Shown here piece by piece: positions 15,401-21,992 of a stretch of DNA of 22,686 bases; position 1 is the first letter of the stretch; each line of letters starts with the position of its first letter. The notes under the pieces are model-generated. The model saw only the letters and a program-made list of their open reading frames with translations. It made no database searches and had not been told where the DNA came from. The stretch comes from an uncultured Mycoplasmatota bacterium (GTDB lineage: Bacteria; Bacillota_I; Bacilli_A; RF39; UBA660): the NCBI GenBank assembly GCA_947572405.1, contig CANPBV010000010.1:1-22686 (forward strand). The letters are read 5' to 3'. Both the position numbers and the translations under genes were made by a program.

Positions 15401-15446
15401 CGAACTTCTTATAATCTGACAATCTTTTCATTAAAATACGAAAATG

Positions 15447-15475
15447 TATTCAAAAAATAAAATTTATAGTATAAT
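15447..15475 (+). promoter_or_regulatory. Promoter of the EIIB-like gene
   Basis: TATTCA (15447-15452), 17 bases, TATAAT (15470-15475). The -10 is perfect, the -35 weak. AGGGTGAT follows within a few bases. Confidence 0.5.
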
Positions 15476-15492
15476 GTTAACAGGGTGATTAT

Positions 15493-15807
15493 ATGGAATA
15501 TCTTCAGTATATTATTATTATATCTGTATTATTAATTATTGCGATTGCAATTACAAAGTCAAAAAAGAAGGATTTTAAAATTGAAATAAATAAGTTAATT
15601 GAATGCTTAGGTGGAAAAAAGAATATTATCAAATATGAGGTTAATAAATCTAGATTTATTGTGACATTACATGATGTGACAAAGGTAGATAAAGGGGCTA
15701 TTCAAAAATTAGGTGCTCAGGGTATTGTAGAAATTGATAATCAACTAAAAATTATTTTAGGTCCAGAAGCAAAACAATTACAAAAATATATTGATGAGTT
15801 AAAGTGA
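15493..15807 (+). CDS. Membrane-anchored PTS EIIB-like protein lacking the active cysteine
   Basis: A 104-residue protein with one N-terminal membrane helix (residues 5-20), a basic stretch (KSKKKD) and a cytosolic domain that follows the glucose-type PTS IIB pattern: LIECLGGKKNIIKYEV, then a strand, VDKGAIQKLGAQGIVEI, and IILGPEAKQLQKYIDEL. In true IIB domains the motif C-x-T-R-L carries the phosphorylated cysteine. Here the aligned stretch is NKSRF, so Asn51 stands where Cys is expected; the only Cys (Cys38) is outside that site. There is no IIC or IIA domain here or nearby. It probably does not transfer phosphate and may be a sensor or regulator; that is inference. The next gene downstream is a membrane histidine kinase, separated by a terminator. 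Confidence 0.75.
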   Translation: MEYLQYIIIISVLLIIAIAITKSKKKDFKIEINKLIECLGGKKNIIKYEVNKSRFIVTLHDVTKVDKGAIQKLGAQGIVEIDNQLKIILGPEAKQLQKYIDELK

Positions 15808-15827
15808 TAAAAAACATCACTTTTTTT
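15802..15827 (+). terminator. Terminator overlapping the EIIB-like stop codon
   Basis: AAGTGAT (15802-15808) / ATCACTT (15816-15822), then a T-run. The TGA stop (15805-15807) lies inside the first arm. Confidence 0.8.
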
Positions 15828-15832
15828 CATAT

Positions 15833-15849
15833 TTCGACAAAATTCGACA
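15833..15849 (+). promoter_or_regulatory. Tandem Spo0A boxes upstream of the histidine kinase
   Basis: TTCGACA occurs at 15833-15839 and again at 15843-15849, exactly 10 bases apart. On the other strand each is TGTCGAA, a perfect match to the Spo0A box TGNCGAA. Tandem boxes with a 3-base gap are the arrangement I recall from the abrB promoter. They cover the -35 position for the -10 box at 15861. Confidence 0.7.
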
Positions 15850-15860
15850 AAGGATGAAGA

Positions 15861-15866
15861 TATAAT
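15861..15866 (+). promoter_or_regulatory. -10 box of the histidine kinase gene
   Basis: TATAAT, 20 bases before the start codon. No recognisable -35: the expected position is occupied by the Spo0A boxes, which suits an activator-dependent or repressed promoter. Confidence 0.5.
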
Positions 15867-15886
15867 GTTATGGAGAGGTGAGAAAG

Positions 15887-17134
15887 ATGAATTTGTTTGA
15901 ATTTACATTAGTTAATATTGTATTTACTTTATTTCCATTACTAATTTATCTCATTTATGTAGCATATAGTTCTAGTATTTCAAAAAAGGAAACAAACCTA
16001 TTTTTAGAATTTGCGCTTTTTTCATCGATTTATTTAGTGATTCGATATGGCAGCCCAATGGATGGTGGAAAGCTTCCCATTTTGATTATTAATGTACCAC
16101 TTATTATTGCATATTTAAAAAAGAGAACAATCGGTGTAGTTCTAATTAGTGGCTTCTTAGTTTTGTATTATCAGTGTTATTTTAATTCATCTTGGATATT
16201 GTTAATTGTGGAATACTCTCTTTATCTGGTTTTATTTTTGTTAAAAGAAAAACAGAAGTTTCCAGATAAAATTATGATAATTTTATTTTTAATTATTAAA
16301 GCTCTCTTTTTTGGATATTTTTCATTTCAAAACTATTATAGAGAAATTCTATGGAATCAGTTTCTAATAGAAATTATTACTATGATTTTATTATTAATGG
16401 TTGTGACTTATGTAAGTGTTTTATTATTTCAAAAAGGAGAGGAAATATTAAAGCTACATATGACAATTAAGGAATTAGAAAAAGAAAAACAAATTCGTAT
16501 GTCTCTTTTCCAAATTACTCATGAAATTAAAAATCCAATTGCTGTTTGTAAAGGATATTTAGATATGTTTGATGTGAATAATGGGGAACATAGTAGAAAG
16601 TATGTTCCGATTCTAAAAGAGGAAATAGAGAGAACATTAATTCTATTACAAGACTTTTTATCTATTCAAAAAATAAAAATAGAAAAAGATATTTTAGACA
16701 TGAATTTACTTTTAGAAGAGATTTTAACTAGTTTAGGTCCCTTATTTAAGGAGAAAAAAATAGAAATTAGTACGAATATTATTGATGATGAAATTTATAT
16801 GAATGGTGACTATAATCGATTAAAACAAGTATTTATAAATATTTTAAAAAATAGTATTGAAGCAATGACAAATGATAAAAAGCATAAACTGCGAATAGAG
16901 ATAGGGGAATTAAAAAACGAAGTTGAAGTTAAAGTGATTGATAATGGAGTTGGAATAGAAAAAGAAAACTTAAAGAAAGTTAAAAATCCATTTTTTTCAA
17001 CAAAACAAAATGGAACAGGATTAGGTGTATTTTTGTCAAGTGAGATTGTAAAAGCACATCATGGTAAGATTGAATTTATTTCTGACGAAAATGGGACAAC
17101 AGTAGTTTTAGTTTTTCCGAAAGATATGAATTAG
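15887..17134 (+). CDS. KinB-like membrane sensor histidine kinase
   Basis: A 415-residue kinase. Residues 1 to about 183 contain six hydrophobic helices without a large extracellular domain, as in KinB-type sporulation kinases. A short linker with coiled-coil character leads to the dimerisation domain with phospho-acceptor His212 in ITHEIKNPIAV. The ATPase domain has the N box NILKNSIEAM (318-327), G1 DNGVGI (352-357), F box PFFSTK (368-373) and G2 GTGLG (376-380), so it should be active. I chose ATG 15887 because AGAGG lies 8 bases upstream; GTG 15878 overlaps that site. No response regulator is adjacent, which fits an orphan phosphorelay kinase acting on Spo0F or Spo0A. Two Spo0A boxes lie just upstream. 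The sporulation role is inference; the kinase call is firm. Confidence 0.9.
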   Translation: MNLFEFTLVNIVFTLFPLLIYLIYVAYSSSISKKETNLFLEFALFSSIYLVIRYGSPMDGGKLPILIINVPLIIAYLKKRTIGVVLISGFLVLYYQCYFNSSWILLIVEYSLYLVLFLLKEKQKFPDKIMIILFLIIKALFFGYFSFQNYYREILWNQFLIEIITMILLLMVVTYVSVLLFQKGEEILKLHMTIKELEKEKQIRMSLFQITHEIKNPIAVCKGYLDMFDVNNGEHSRKYVPILKEEIERTLILLQDFLSIQKIKIEKDILDMNLLLEEILTSLGPLFKEKKIEISTNIIDDEIYMNGDYNRLKQVFINILKNSIEAMTNDKKHKLRIEIGELKNEVEVKVIDNGVGIEKENLKKVKNPFFSTKQNGTGLGVFLSSEIVKAHHGKIEFISDENGTTVVLVFPKDMN

Positions 17135-17136
17135 TG

Positions 17137-17171
17137 TATAAAAAACCATTTCAAAAATAGAAATGGTTTTT
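17137..17171. terminator. Bidirectional terminator between convergent genes
   Basis: AAAACCATTTC (17142-17152) / GAAATGGTTTT (17160-17170), an 11-bp stem with a 7-base loop. A-run on the left and T-run on the right, so it can serve both the kinase gene and the convergent collagen-like gene. Confidence 0.85.
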
Positions 17172-17176
17172 AAATA

Positions 17177-17842
17177 TTATTTATTAATAATTTCTGCTTT
17201 GCATAGTGATACAAATGCAGGATTACTGTTGTTATTTCTAACGACAACAACCATACCATATTCGCTTCTTAAAATAGTTCCTTGGGCGACAGTTTGACCA
17301 CCAGCATTAATATCTACATTTGGGGTTCCAGCAGGAAGATAGGAACGTATTGCAGCTTCACAGTTGGCATCGCAGCCCGTTGGCGTAGGTATAGGGGCAG
17401 GCAAATAAGTAATTGCTTCATTATATGTAGAACTAGTAATTGTAATAGAAGCAATTCTACAAATTGATAAGGCTTCTTCTGGAGTTCCTTGATTATTGAT
17501 TAATTGGAAAAGGCCAGAATTTGGATTATTGTTTGGGGCAGGAAGAAGGCTTCCAGGTCTTCCACTTGCATTGTTTCCACTTTCCATAGCAACTATGATA
17601 TTATCATTTGGGTAAAATGTAATGATTTGCTGAATGATATTTCTCATTTGGTCTACACAGAAACATGTTGTAGAGTTAGCATTACTTCCAGTAGGACCAG
17701 TAGCTCCAGTAGCTCCAGTAGGGCCTCCAGAAGGACCAGTAGGACCTGTTGGACCTATAATACCAAAGCAACAATTGGGGATACATTTTTTGTCATTTTC
17801 AATTTTCTTAACAATTTTTTCATAATTAACATTATTTTGCAC
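17177..17842 (-). CDS. Collagen-like protein, probable spore-surface (exosporium-type) protein
   Basis: A 221-residue protein. A short N-terminal region with Cys20, Cys24 and Cys25 precedes a brief collagen-like stretch (about residues 30-53) of G-P-T and G-A-T triplets with one extra Gly. Then come Cys60 and Cys62 and a C-terminal domain of about 160 residues ending in two hydrophobic strands (GMVVVVRNN, and FVSLCKAEI). BclA-type exosporium glycoproteins in spore formers have a short N-terminus, Gly-Pro-Thr repeats that are glycosylated on Thr, and a globular C-terminal domain; this is a miniature of that plan. No signal peptide, as for spore-surface proteins made in the mother cell. It starts at GTG; the nearest Shine-Dalgarno (AGGAG) is about 15 bases away, unusually far, and an in-frame stop rules out an upstream start. 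Spore location is inference. Confidence 0.75.
   Translation of the reverse strand: MQNNVNYEKIVKKIENDKKCIPNCCFGIIGPTGPTGPSGGPTGATGATGPTGSNANSTTCFCVDQMRNIIQQIITFYPNDNIIVAMESGNNASGRPGSLLPAPNNNPNSGLFQLINNQGTPEEALSICRIASITITSSTYNEAITYLPAPIPTPTGCDANCEAAIRSYLPAGTPNVDINAGGQTVAQGTILRSEYGMVVVVRNNNSNPAFVSLCKAEIINK
17684..17755 (-). repeat. Collagen-type triplet repeat within the coding region
   Basis: About seven Gly-X-Thr/Ser triplets (GPT, GPT, GPS, then GPT, GAT, GAT, GPT after one extra Gly), visible at DNA level as 9-base repeats of the type CCAGTAGGA on the plus strand. Such tracts change length easily by slippage. Confidence 0.8.
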
Positions 17843-17913
17843 GTTCTATTCTTCTTTCTCCTATAACTTATTCAAAAAATCGATATACAGTAATTATGAA
17901 TGTATTGGTAAAT

Positions 17914-17942
17914 AAAAAAAATAGTTAGATTTTAACTATTTT
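17914..17942 (-). terminator. Terminator overlapping the transglutaminase-like stop codon
   Basis: AAAATAGTTA / TAACTATTTT (17918-17927 and 17933-17942), 5-base loop, eight T on the minus strand. The TAG stop (17938-17936) is inside the first minus-strand arm. Confidence 0.85.
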
Positions 17943-18862
17943 GCTTCTACATAAACAGTTTTATCAAATTCATGTTGTGTTAAATCAATTTTTTGTAGTT
18001 CCTCTGTTGATATTAGGAAAAAGTCATGTAATAAGAGATTTTCCTTTGTTGATACAACGGGATCATCCCAAGTAAGATCTAAATGATACCAATTTTCATC
18101 GATATATACAAAATTCCAAACATGGTTTGCGCTAGAAATTTTATAATTTTTAACGCCCAATTTATTCAGAAATAGAGCCATTGCATCACTATATCCACTA
18201 CATAAAGCTTTCCCTTTCATAAGAGGCCCAACAGCTTTATGTGATGGTTCCTGTAAATTTAATTGTTGATTATTCTTAATTGCTTCAGCGCGTTTTTCAT
18301 CATAAACACTATGATCTATAATATAATCATGGATAGCTCCTATTTTTTCTTTTAATGACATATCATTTGTTATAACCTGATTCATCACATCTTCTACGAT
18401 AGAATTTAATTCATTTTGTTCTGATAGACTATATAGATTCACTGTCTCAATGGTTACTTTTCCTAAATTATTGAGCGTAATATAGAGTTTATCATAAGAG
18501 TTATATGGATGAACAAAATTATTAATACTAGACAATGTAGCAGAATCATTTGCTAACTCTTTCACATCTTCTATACAACTAGGATATATATCGTTTTCAC
18601 AGAAAAAGCTAAAATTATTCCAGCCATGATTTAAATAGGTATAAATGATATTTTTTAAATCTTGTTTTGATGTTGGCTTAAAATTGTCAGTTTCTTGTAC
18701 GAATGAAAAACTATTTTCAAGTGCGTATTGATTGCTTTCTTGTATGATAATTTCTTTTTTATAAATAACATTGTTTAATAGAAATGTAACAATTGGCTTA
18801 TGAAATATTCCGATTGTGGCAATAAGACCAACTAAAATTAAGAATGAAAATGCTTTTTTCAT
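17936..18862 (-). CDS. Membrane-anchored transglutaminase-like (papain-fold) protein
   Basis: A 308-residue protein with an N-terminal hydrophobic segment (residues 4-20), either an uncleaved signal anchor or a signal peptide, so the rest faces outward. The C-terminal half is a transglutaminase-core domain with an apparent catalytic triad: Cys221 in GKALCSGYSDAMALFL, His247 in ANHVWNFVYI and Asp262 in WYHLDLTWDDP. Proteins of this type act as cysteine peptidases or cross-linkers at the cell surface; the substrate is not evident. The middle (about 60-160) has no recognised domain. ATG 18862 is preceded by GGTGAT; the longer frame has no better start. It lies between the collagen-like gene and rpsT, all on the minus strand but with separate terminators. 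A spore-coat cross-linking role is only suggested by the neighbours. Confidence 0.8.
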   Translation of the reverse strand: MKKAFSFLILVGLIATIGIFHKPIVTFLLNNVIYKKEIIIQESNQYALENSFSFVQETDNFKPTSKQDLKNIIYTYLNHGWNNFSFFCENDIYPSCIEDVKELANDSATLSSINNFVHPYNSYDKLYITLNNLGKVTIETVNLYSLSEQNELNSIVEDVMNQVITNDMSLKEKIGAIHDYIIDHSVYDEKRAEAIKNNQQLNLQEPSHKAVGPLMKGKALCSGYSDAMALFLNKLGVKNYKISSANHVWNFVYIDENWYHLDLTWDDPVVSTKENLLLHDFFLISTEELQKIDLTQHEFDKTVYVEAK

Positions 18863-18903
18863 GATATCACCACTTTTATTATACAACAAAAACCTGAAAA
18901 ATA

Positions 18904-18929
18904 TAAAAAAAGAAGTAAAAACTTTACTC
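18904..18929 (-). terminator. Terminator overlapping the rpsT stop codon
   Basis: Minus-strand hairpin GAGTAAA (18929-18923) / TTTACTT (18919-18913) followed by a T-run. The rpsT TAA lies in the first arm. Confidence 0.7.
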
Positions 18930-19187
18930 CATTGCATTAACTTTTTTTGTTAATCTTGATTTATTGCGAGCACAAGTATTAGATGCAACAACACCTTTGG
19001 AAGCGGCTTTATCAATTCTTTTAATAGCAGTTCTTAAATTTTCAGTTGCTTTTTCCTTGTTGTTTTCATTGACTGCTTTTTCTACATTTTTAATAGCAGT
19101 TCTCATACTTGCTTTGTAGTTATTATTTCCTATTTTTTGTTTAGCGATTTGTTTTACTTTTTTCTTCGCATTTTTCATATTTGGCAT
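18924..19187 (-). CDS. rpsT: 30S ribosomal protein S20
   Basis: Small helical 16S rRNA-binding protein of the 30S subunit. The 87 residues fit the family: basic N-terminus MPNMKNAKKKVKQIAKQK, then KASMRTAIKNVEKAV, LRTAIKRIDKAASKGV and the C-terminal NKSRLTKKVNAM. The ATG at 19187 follows AGGTGGTG at a suitable distance and gives the normal MPN start; the open frame extends seven codons further but has no ribosome binding site there. It is divergent from gpr, the same arrangement I recall from B. subtilis. Confidence 0.95.
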   Translation of the reverse strand: MPNMKNAKKKVKQIAKQKIGNNNYKASMRTAIKNVEKAVNENNKEKATENLRTAIKRIDKAASKGVVASNTCARNKSRLTKKVNAME

Positions 19188-19222
19188 AGTTTCACCACCT
19201 CTCAGCAAACTCAGTACTTATA

Positions 19223-19251
19223 ATTTTATCGCATAATCTTAAAAAAAGCAA
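19223..19251 (-). promoter_or_regulatory. Promoter of rpsT
   Basis: Minus strand: TTGCTT (19251-19246), 17 bases, TAAAAT (19228-19223). Confidence 0.6.
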
Positions 19252-19293
19252 TAAAATAATGCATTTTCGGGAAAAATATATGTGGGTGATAAA

Positions 19294-20325
19294 ATGAAAC
19301 ATGAAGTTGATTTAAAAAATTATACCATTCGAACTGACTTAGCTCTTGAATCGATAGAGAATAACAGTATTGGAAAAATAAAACAAGAATTTGAAACAGT
19401 AGAAAATATCAAAGTTACAACGACTTATTTAGATAAAGAAAATGGGAAAAAGATCGATAAAAAAGCTGGGACTTATATTACCATTGAATTTGAGGATGTC
19501 ACAGATCATGATAATTTGTTAAATGTGGAAAAAGTGTTTTCTCAAAAATTAAATTTTATGTTAGAGAATGAGCAAATAAAAGAAGATGATTTAGGACTTA
19601 TTATAGGACTTGGAAATGAAAATTCTACACCTGATGCATTAGGACCTTTGGCAATTGATAAAATTATTGTAACAAACCCTCTTTATTTATATGGAGAATT
19701 AGGAGATGGCTATAGGAGAGTATGTGCAATTGCGCCTGGAGTAACTGGGGAAACAGGAATAGAAACAAGTGATTTTATCCAATCTATAATTGACTGTGTA
19801 AAGCCACAATTCGTAATTGTAATAGATGCCTTAGCAAGCGGTTCCATTGAAAGAGTGAACCGAACCATTCAAATGACGAATACTGGTATTGCTCCAGGGA
19901 GTGGAATTGGAAATAAACGCAAAGAAGTGAGTAAGGAGCTATATGGAGTACCTGTGATTGCGATTGGGATTCCTACTGTAGTAGATGCCATTACCATTGT
20001 AGCGGATACGATAAAGTATATGCAGAAACAATACACATATTCAAAGTTGAATAGTACAAAGCCTAAAAGTAAACTGATACTTTCCCATCAATCAAATTAT
20101 TTAAAGGCCAAGATAGAAGAAAATAAAGAAGATAATAAACAACTATTGGGGTTGGTTGGAGGCCTAGAAGAAGCTGAAATAAAACAATTGTTATTTGAAG
20201 TTTTGACACCAATAGGATACAATTTTATGGTAACTCCTAAGGAAGTAGATTTTGTGATGGAAAAATTGAGTGAAGTCATTGGTGAGGGCATCAATCATGC
20301 ACTACATAAAGCTATTAAAGAATGA
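19294..20325 (+). CDS. gpr: Spore germination endopeptidase Gpr
   Basis: Protease that cleaves alpha/beta-type SASPs during germination; it is made as a zymogen in the forespore and activated by removing a short propeptide. The 343-residue product contains the processing region YTIRTDLALE (residues 10-19). It also has GLGNENSTPDALGPLA with Asp114, APGVTGETGIETSDF, and FVIVIDALASGS with Asp178; these two aspartates correspond to residues implicated in catalysis in the A25 family. ATG 19294 follows GGGTGAT; the GTG at 19282 would overlap it. Substrates are encoded in the same window (two SASP genes near 11.0-11.5 kb). No spoIIP follows, unlike in B. subtilis; a decayed stretch lies downstream instead. 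Confidence 0.95.
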   Translation: MKHEVDLKNYTIRTDLALESIENNSIGKIKQEFETVENIKVTTTYLDKENGKKIDKKAGTYITIEFEDVTDHDNLLNVEKVFSQKLNFMLENEQIKEDDLGLIIGLGNENSTPDALGPLAIDKIIVTNPLYLYGELGDGYRRVCAIAPGVTGETGIETSDFIQSIIDCVKPQFVIVIDALASGSIERVNRTIQMTNTGIAPGSGIGNKRKEVSKELYGVPVIAIGIPTVVDAITIVADTIKYMQKQYTYSKLNSTKPKSKLILSHQSNYLKAKIEENKEDNKQLLGLVGGLEEAEIKQLLFEVLTPIGYNFMVTPKEVDFVMEKLSEVIGEGINHALHKAIKE

Positions 20326-20354
20326 TATAAAATAAATTTACCTGGGTAATATAA

Positions 20355-20740
20355 TGGGAGAGGGAAAAGAATATAACAAAGTTTATAATCCAAAGAGGCA
20401 TGAAAATGATTTGTTTTCCAGAGTGTGTTTCACAGCAAAAATGTAAAATAAAGAGTACCCTGTTCAAAATATTTGGCGTGTTTTTTTGAAACTGAGAAAG
20501 TGACATTGATATATTGTTGCTTTTTTATTGTTCAAAAAAGGAAGTAAAAAAATATAAACTGAAATGTAATGAATGTCATAGAGAAAATGAAAAGATTGAA
20601 ATGCTAATGTTTTGCTAAAACAAAAAGATTCCATCATCAATAAGAAGGCCAAAATTTATCTTGATCTTTGTTCTAGATATAGAAAAATTGTAGAGAATAT
20701 CAAAAACCATGTTATAATAAAAAAGAATTGGAGTGATCGC
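20355..20740 (+). pseudogene. Decayed coding remnant, possibly a small zinc-ribbon protein
   Basis: The 416 bases between gpr and nfo hold no intact gene. One frame is open from 20355 to a TAA at 20616 except for two TGA codons at 20487 and 20493. It contains MICFPECVSQQKC, later KKYKLKCNECHREN, together suggesting paired-cysteine zinc-ribbon knuckles. Another frame carries on from about 20600 with INKKAKIYLDLCSRYRKIVE, which looks like a continuing helix after a frameshift. I interpret the stretch as a broken small gene of unknown family, perhaps from a mobile element. Chance cannot be excluded. A terminator for gpr is not obvious. Confidence 0.35.
20710..20718 (+). promoter_or_regulatory. 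Extended -10 promoter of nfo
   Basis: TGTTATAAT at 20710-20718, with only a weak TTGTAG at 20688 upstream. GGAG of the nfo ribosome binding site begins at 20730. Confidence 0.55.
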
Positions 20741-20741
20741 G

Positions 20742-21659
20742 ATGGAAGAATTATATATTGGTTCTCATGTATCTTTTCAAAGAAATGAACAGTTGTTAGG
20801 ATCCGTAGTAGAAGCACTGTCTTACGGAGCCAACACCTTTATGTTTTATACGGGAGCCCCTCAGAATACGGCAAGAGCAAGCATTGATTTAGAGCTTACC
20901 TCTTTGGCCCATAAATTGATGAAGGAAAATAATATCGATATCCAAAAAGTCGTTGTCCATGCGCCTTATATCATTAATTTAGCGAATGATAATGACAAAT
21001 ATGAATTCGCAATCCGCTTTTTAAAAGAAGAAATAGCTAGGGTAGAAATGTTAGGTGTAGAACTTCTAGTATTGCATCCTGGAAGCCATGTTGGATTAGG
21101 AAGTGAAAAAGGATTGGAAAATATCATTCAAGCCTTGAACATTGTTATTGATAGTAAAACGAACGTAAAAATATGTCTCGAAACAATGGCTGGAAAAGGT
21201 AGCGAATGTGGGAAAACATTTGAGGAAATTGCCCTTATTTTAAAAGGTATGAACTATCCAGATAAAGTAGGAGTTTGTCTAGATACTTGTCATATTCATG
21301 ACGCTGGATATTCTTTACAAAATCTGGAAGATTTATTAACACAATTTGACAATATCATAGGATTATCGAAATTATGGGTTCTTCATATTAATGATAGCAA
21401 AAATGAAAAAGGCAGTCATAAAGATAGACATGAAAACTTCGGGATTGGAAATATTGGCTTTGAGAATTTAATGAATATAATCAAACATCCAAAATTAAAA
21501 GGAATTCCTAAAATATTAGAAACTCCCTATGTTAGTATGGCTGATAATTTAAAAGAAAAAATTTATCCACCTTATAAATTTGAAATCGAAATGATTAAAA
21601 ATAGAAAATGGAATCATAATTTAATAGAAGATATTAGAAATTATTATAAAAAAGATTGA
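20742..21659 (+). CDS. nfo: Deoxyribonuclease IV (AP endonuclease, Nfo)
   Basis: Cuts DNA 5' to abasic sites in base excision repair and is, with ExoA, important for repairing spore DNA on outgrowth in Bacillus. The 305-residue TIM-barrel protein retains all nine zinc ligands: His73, His112, Glu147, Asp181, His184, His215, Asp228, His230 and Glu260. ATG 20742 is chosen over GTG 20733 because GGAG lies 8 bases upstream of it, overlapping the GTG. Its stop lies 16 bases inside the convergent small gene downstream, with no terminator between them. The base composition near the 5' end is slightly richer in GC than the preceding decayed stretch. Confidence 0.95.
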   Translation: MEELYIGSHVSFQRNEQLLGSVVEALSYGANTFMFYTGAPQNTARASIDLELTSLAHKLMKENNIDIQKVVVHAPYIINLANDNDKYEFAIRFLKEEIARVEMLGVELLVLHPGSHVGLGSEKGLENIIQALNIVIDSKTNVKICLETMAGKGSECGKTFEEIALILKGMNYPDKVGVCLDTCHIHDAGYSLQNLEDLLTQFDNIIGLSKLWVLHINDSKNEKGSHKDRHENFGIGNIGFENLMNIIKHPKLKGIPKILETPYVSMADNLKEKIYPPYKFEIEMIKNRKWNHNLIEDIRNYYKKD

Positions 21660-21907
21660 TATTTCTGTTTCATTGTATAAAAAAGTTCTACTCCTTTTTC
21701 ATAAGTAGTAGGAGAAACTTTTGTTTTTAATTCACTAAAAATTGGAGTAGGATTTCCGTATAGAAAGACTTTCCAATTTTTTTTCAGTTCCGTATACAAA
21801 ATATCTACTTCTTCATCACACAAGAAAATCGAATTAGAATTTCCAAATCTTTTGATATCTTCTTTTGAAATTTTATCTACATATTTTTCAATCAATTGTT
21901 CTTTCAC
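21644..21907 (-). CDS. Small helical protein, YqfT/DUF2624-like
   Basis: An 87-residue cytosolic protein with a GTG start (21907) preceded by GAGGTG. The pattern of an N-terminal KYVDKISKEDIKRFG, a middle EVDILYTELKKNWKVFLYGN, and a C-terminal LKTKVSPTTYEKGVELFYTMKQKY resembles the DUF2624 proteins, of which B. subtilis YqfT is the example. From memory yqfT also sits next to nfo (yqfS). In this window the two genes face each other and overlap by 16 bases, whereas in Bacillus they are co-directional as far as I recall. The function of the family is unknown. Assignment rests on pattern and neighbourhood and is moderate. Confidence 0.6.
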   Translation of the reverse strand: MKEQLIEKYVDKISKEDIKRFGNSNSIFLCDEEVDILYTELKKNWKVFLYGNPTPIFSELKTKVSPTTYEKGVELFYTMKQKYQSFL

Positions 21908-21923
21908 ATTTTCACCTCAGGTT

Positions 21924-21929
21924 ATTATA
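21924..21929 (-). promoter_or_regulatory. Possible -10 box of the YqfT-like gene
   Basis: TATAAT on the minus strand, 16 bases before the GTG start; no clear -35. Confidence 0.35.
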
Positions 21930-21992
21930 TGTGAAAAAGTGAGAATAATGTAGGAAATATTTCATAAAGTAATAATACGAGGAGGAATTTAT

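Noticed and set aside
15851..15875. Sigma-H promoter (AGGATGA) in front of the histidine kinase
   Set aside because: The required GAAT-type -10 element is missing at the proper distance; TATAAT is present instead.
17504..17866. Plus-strand frames opposite the collagen-like gene, including one rich in G-P-V
   Set aside because: They are antisense shadows of the triplet repeat; the minus-strand frame has the family pattern and terminator context.
17843..17900. Sigma-K or sigma-E promoter for the collagen-like gene (CATAATTA on the minus strand)
   Set aside because: Only a partial -10 match and no -35 element at the right distance.
19248..19278. Sigma-F-like promoter (GCAATA, 15 bases, GGGAAAAATA) for gpr
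   Set aside because: The transcript would begin at or inside the ribosome binding site GGGTGAT, and the -35 has an extra base.
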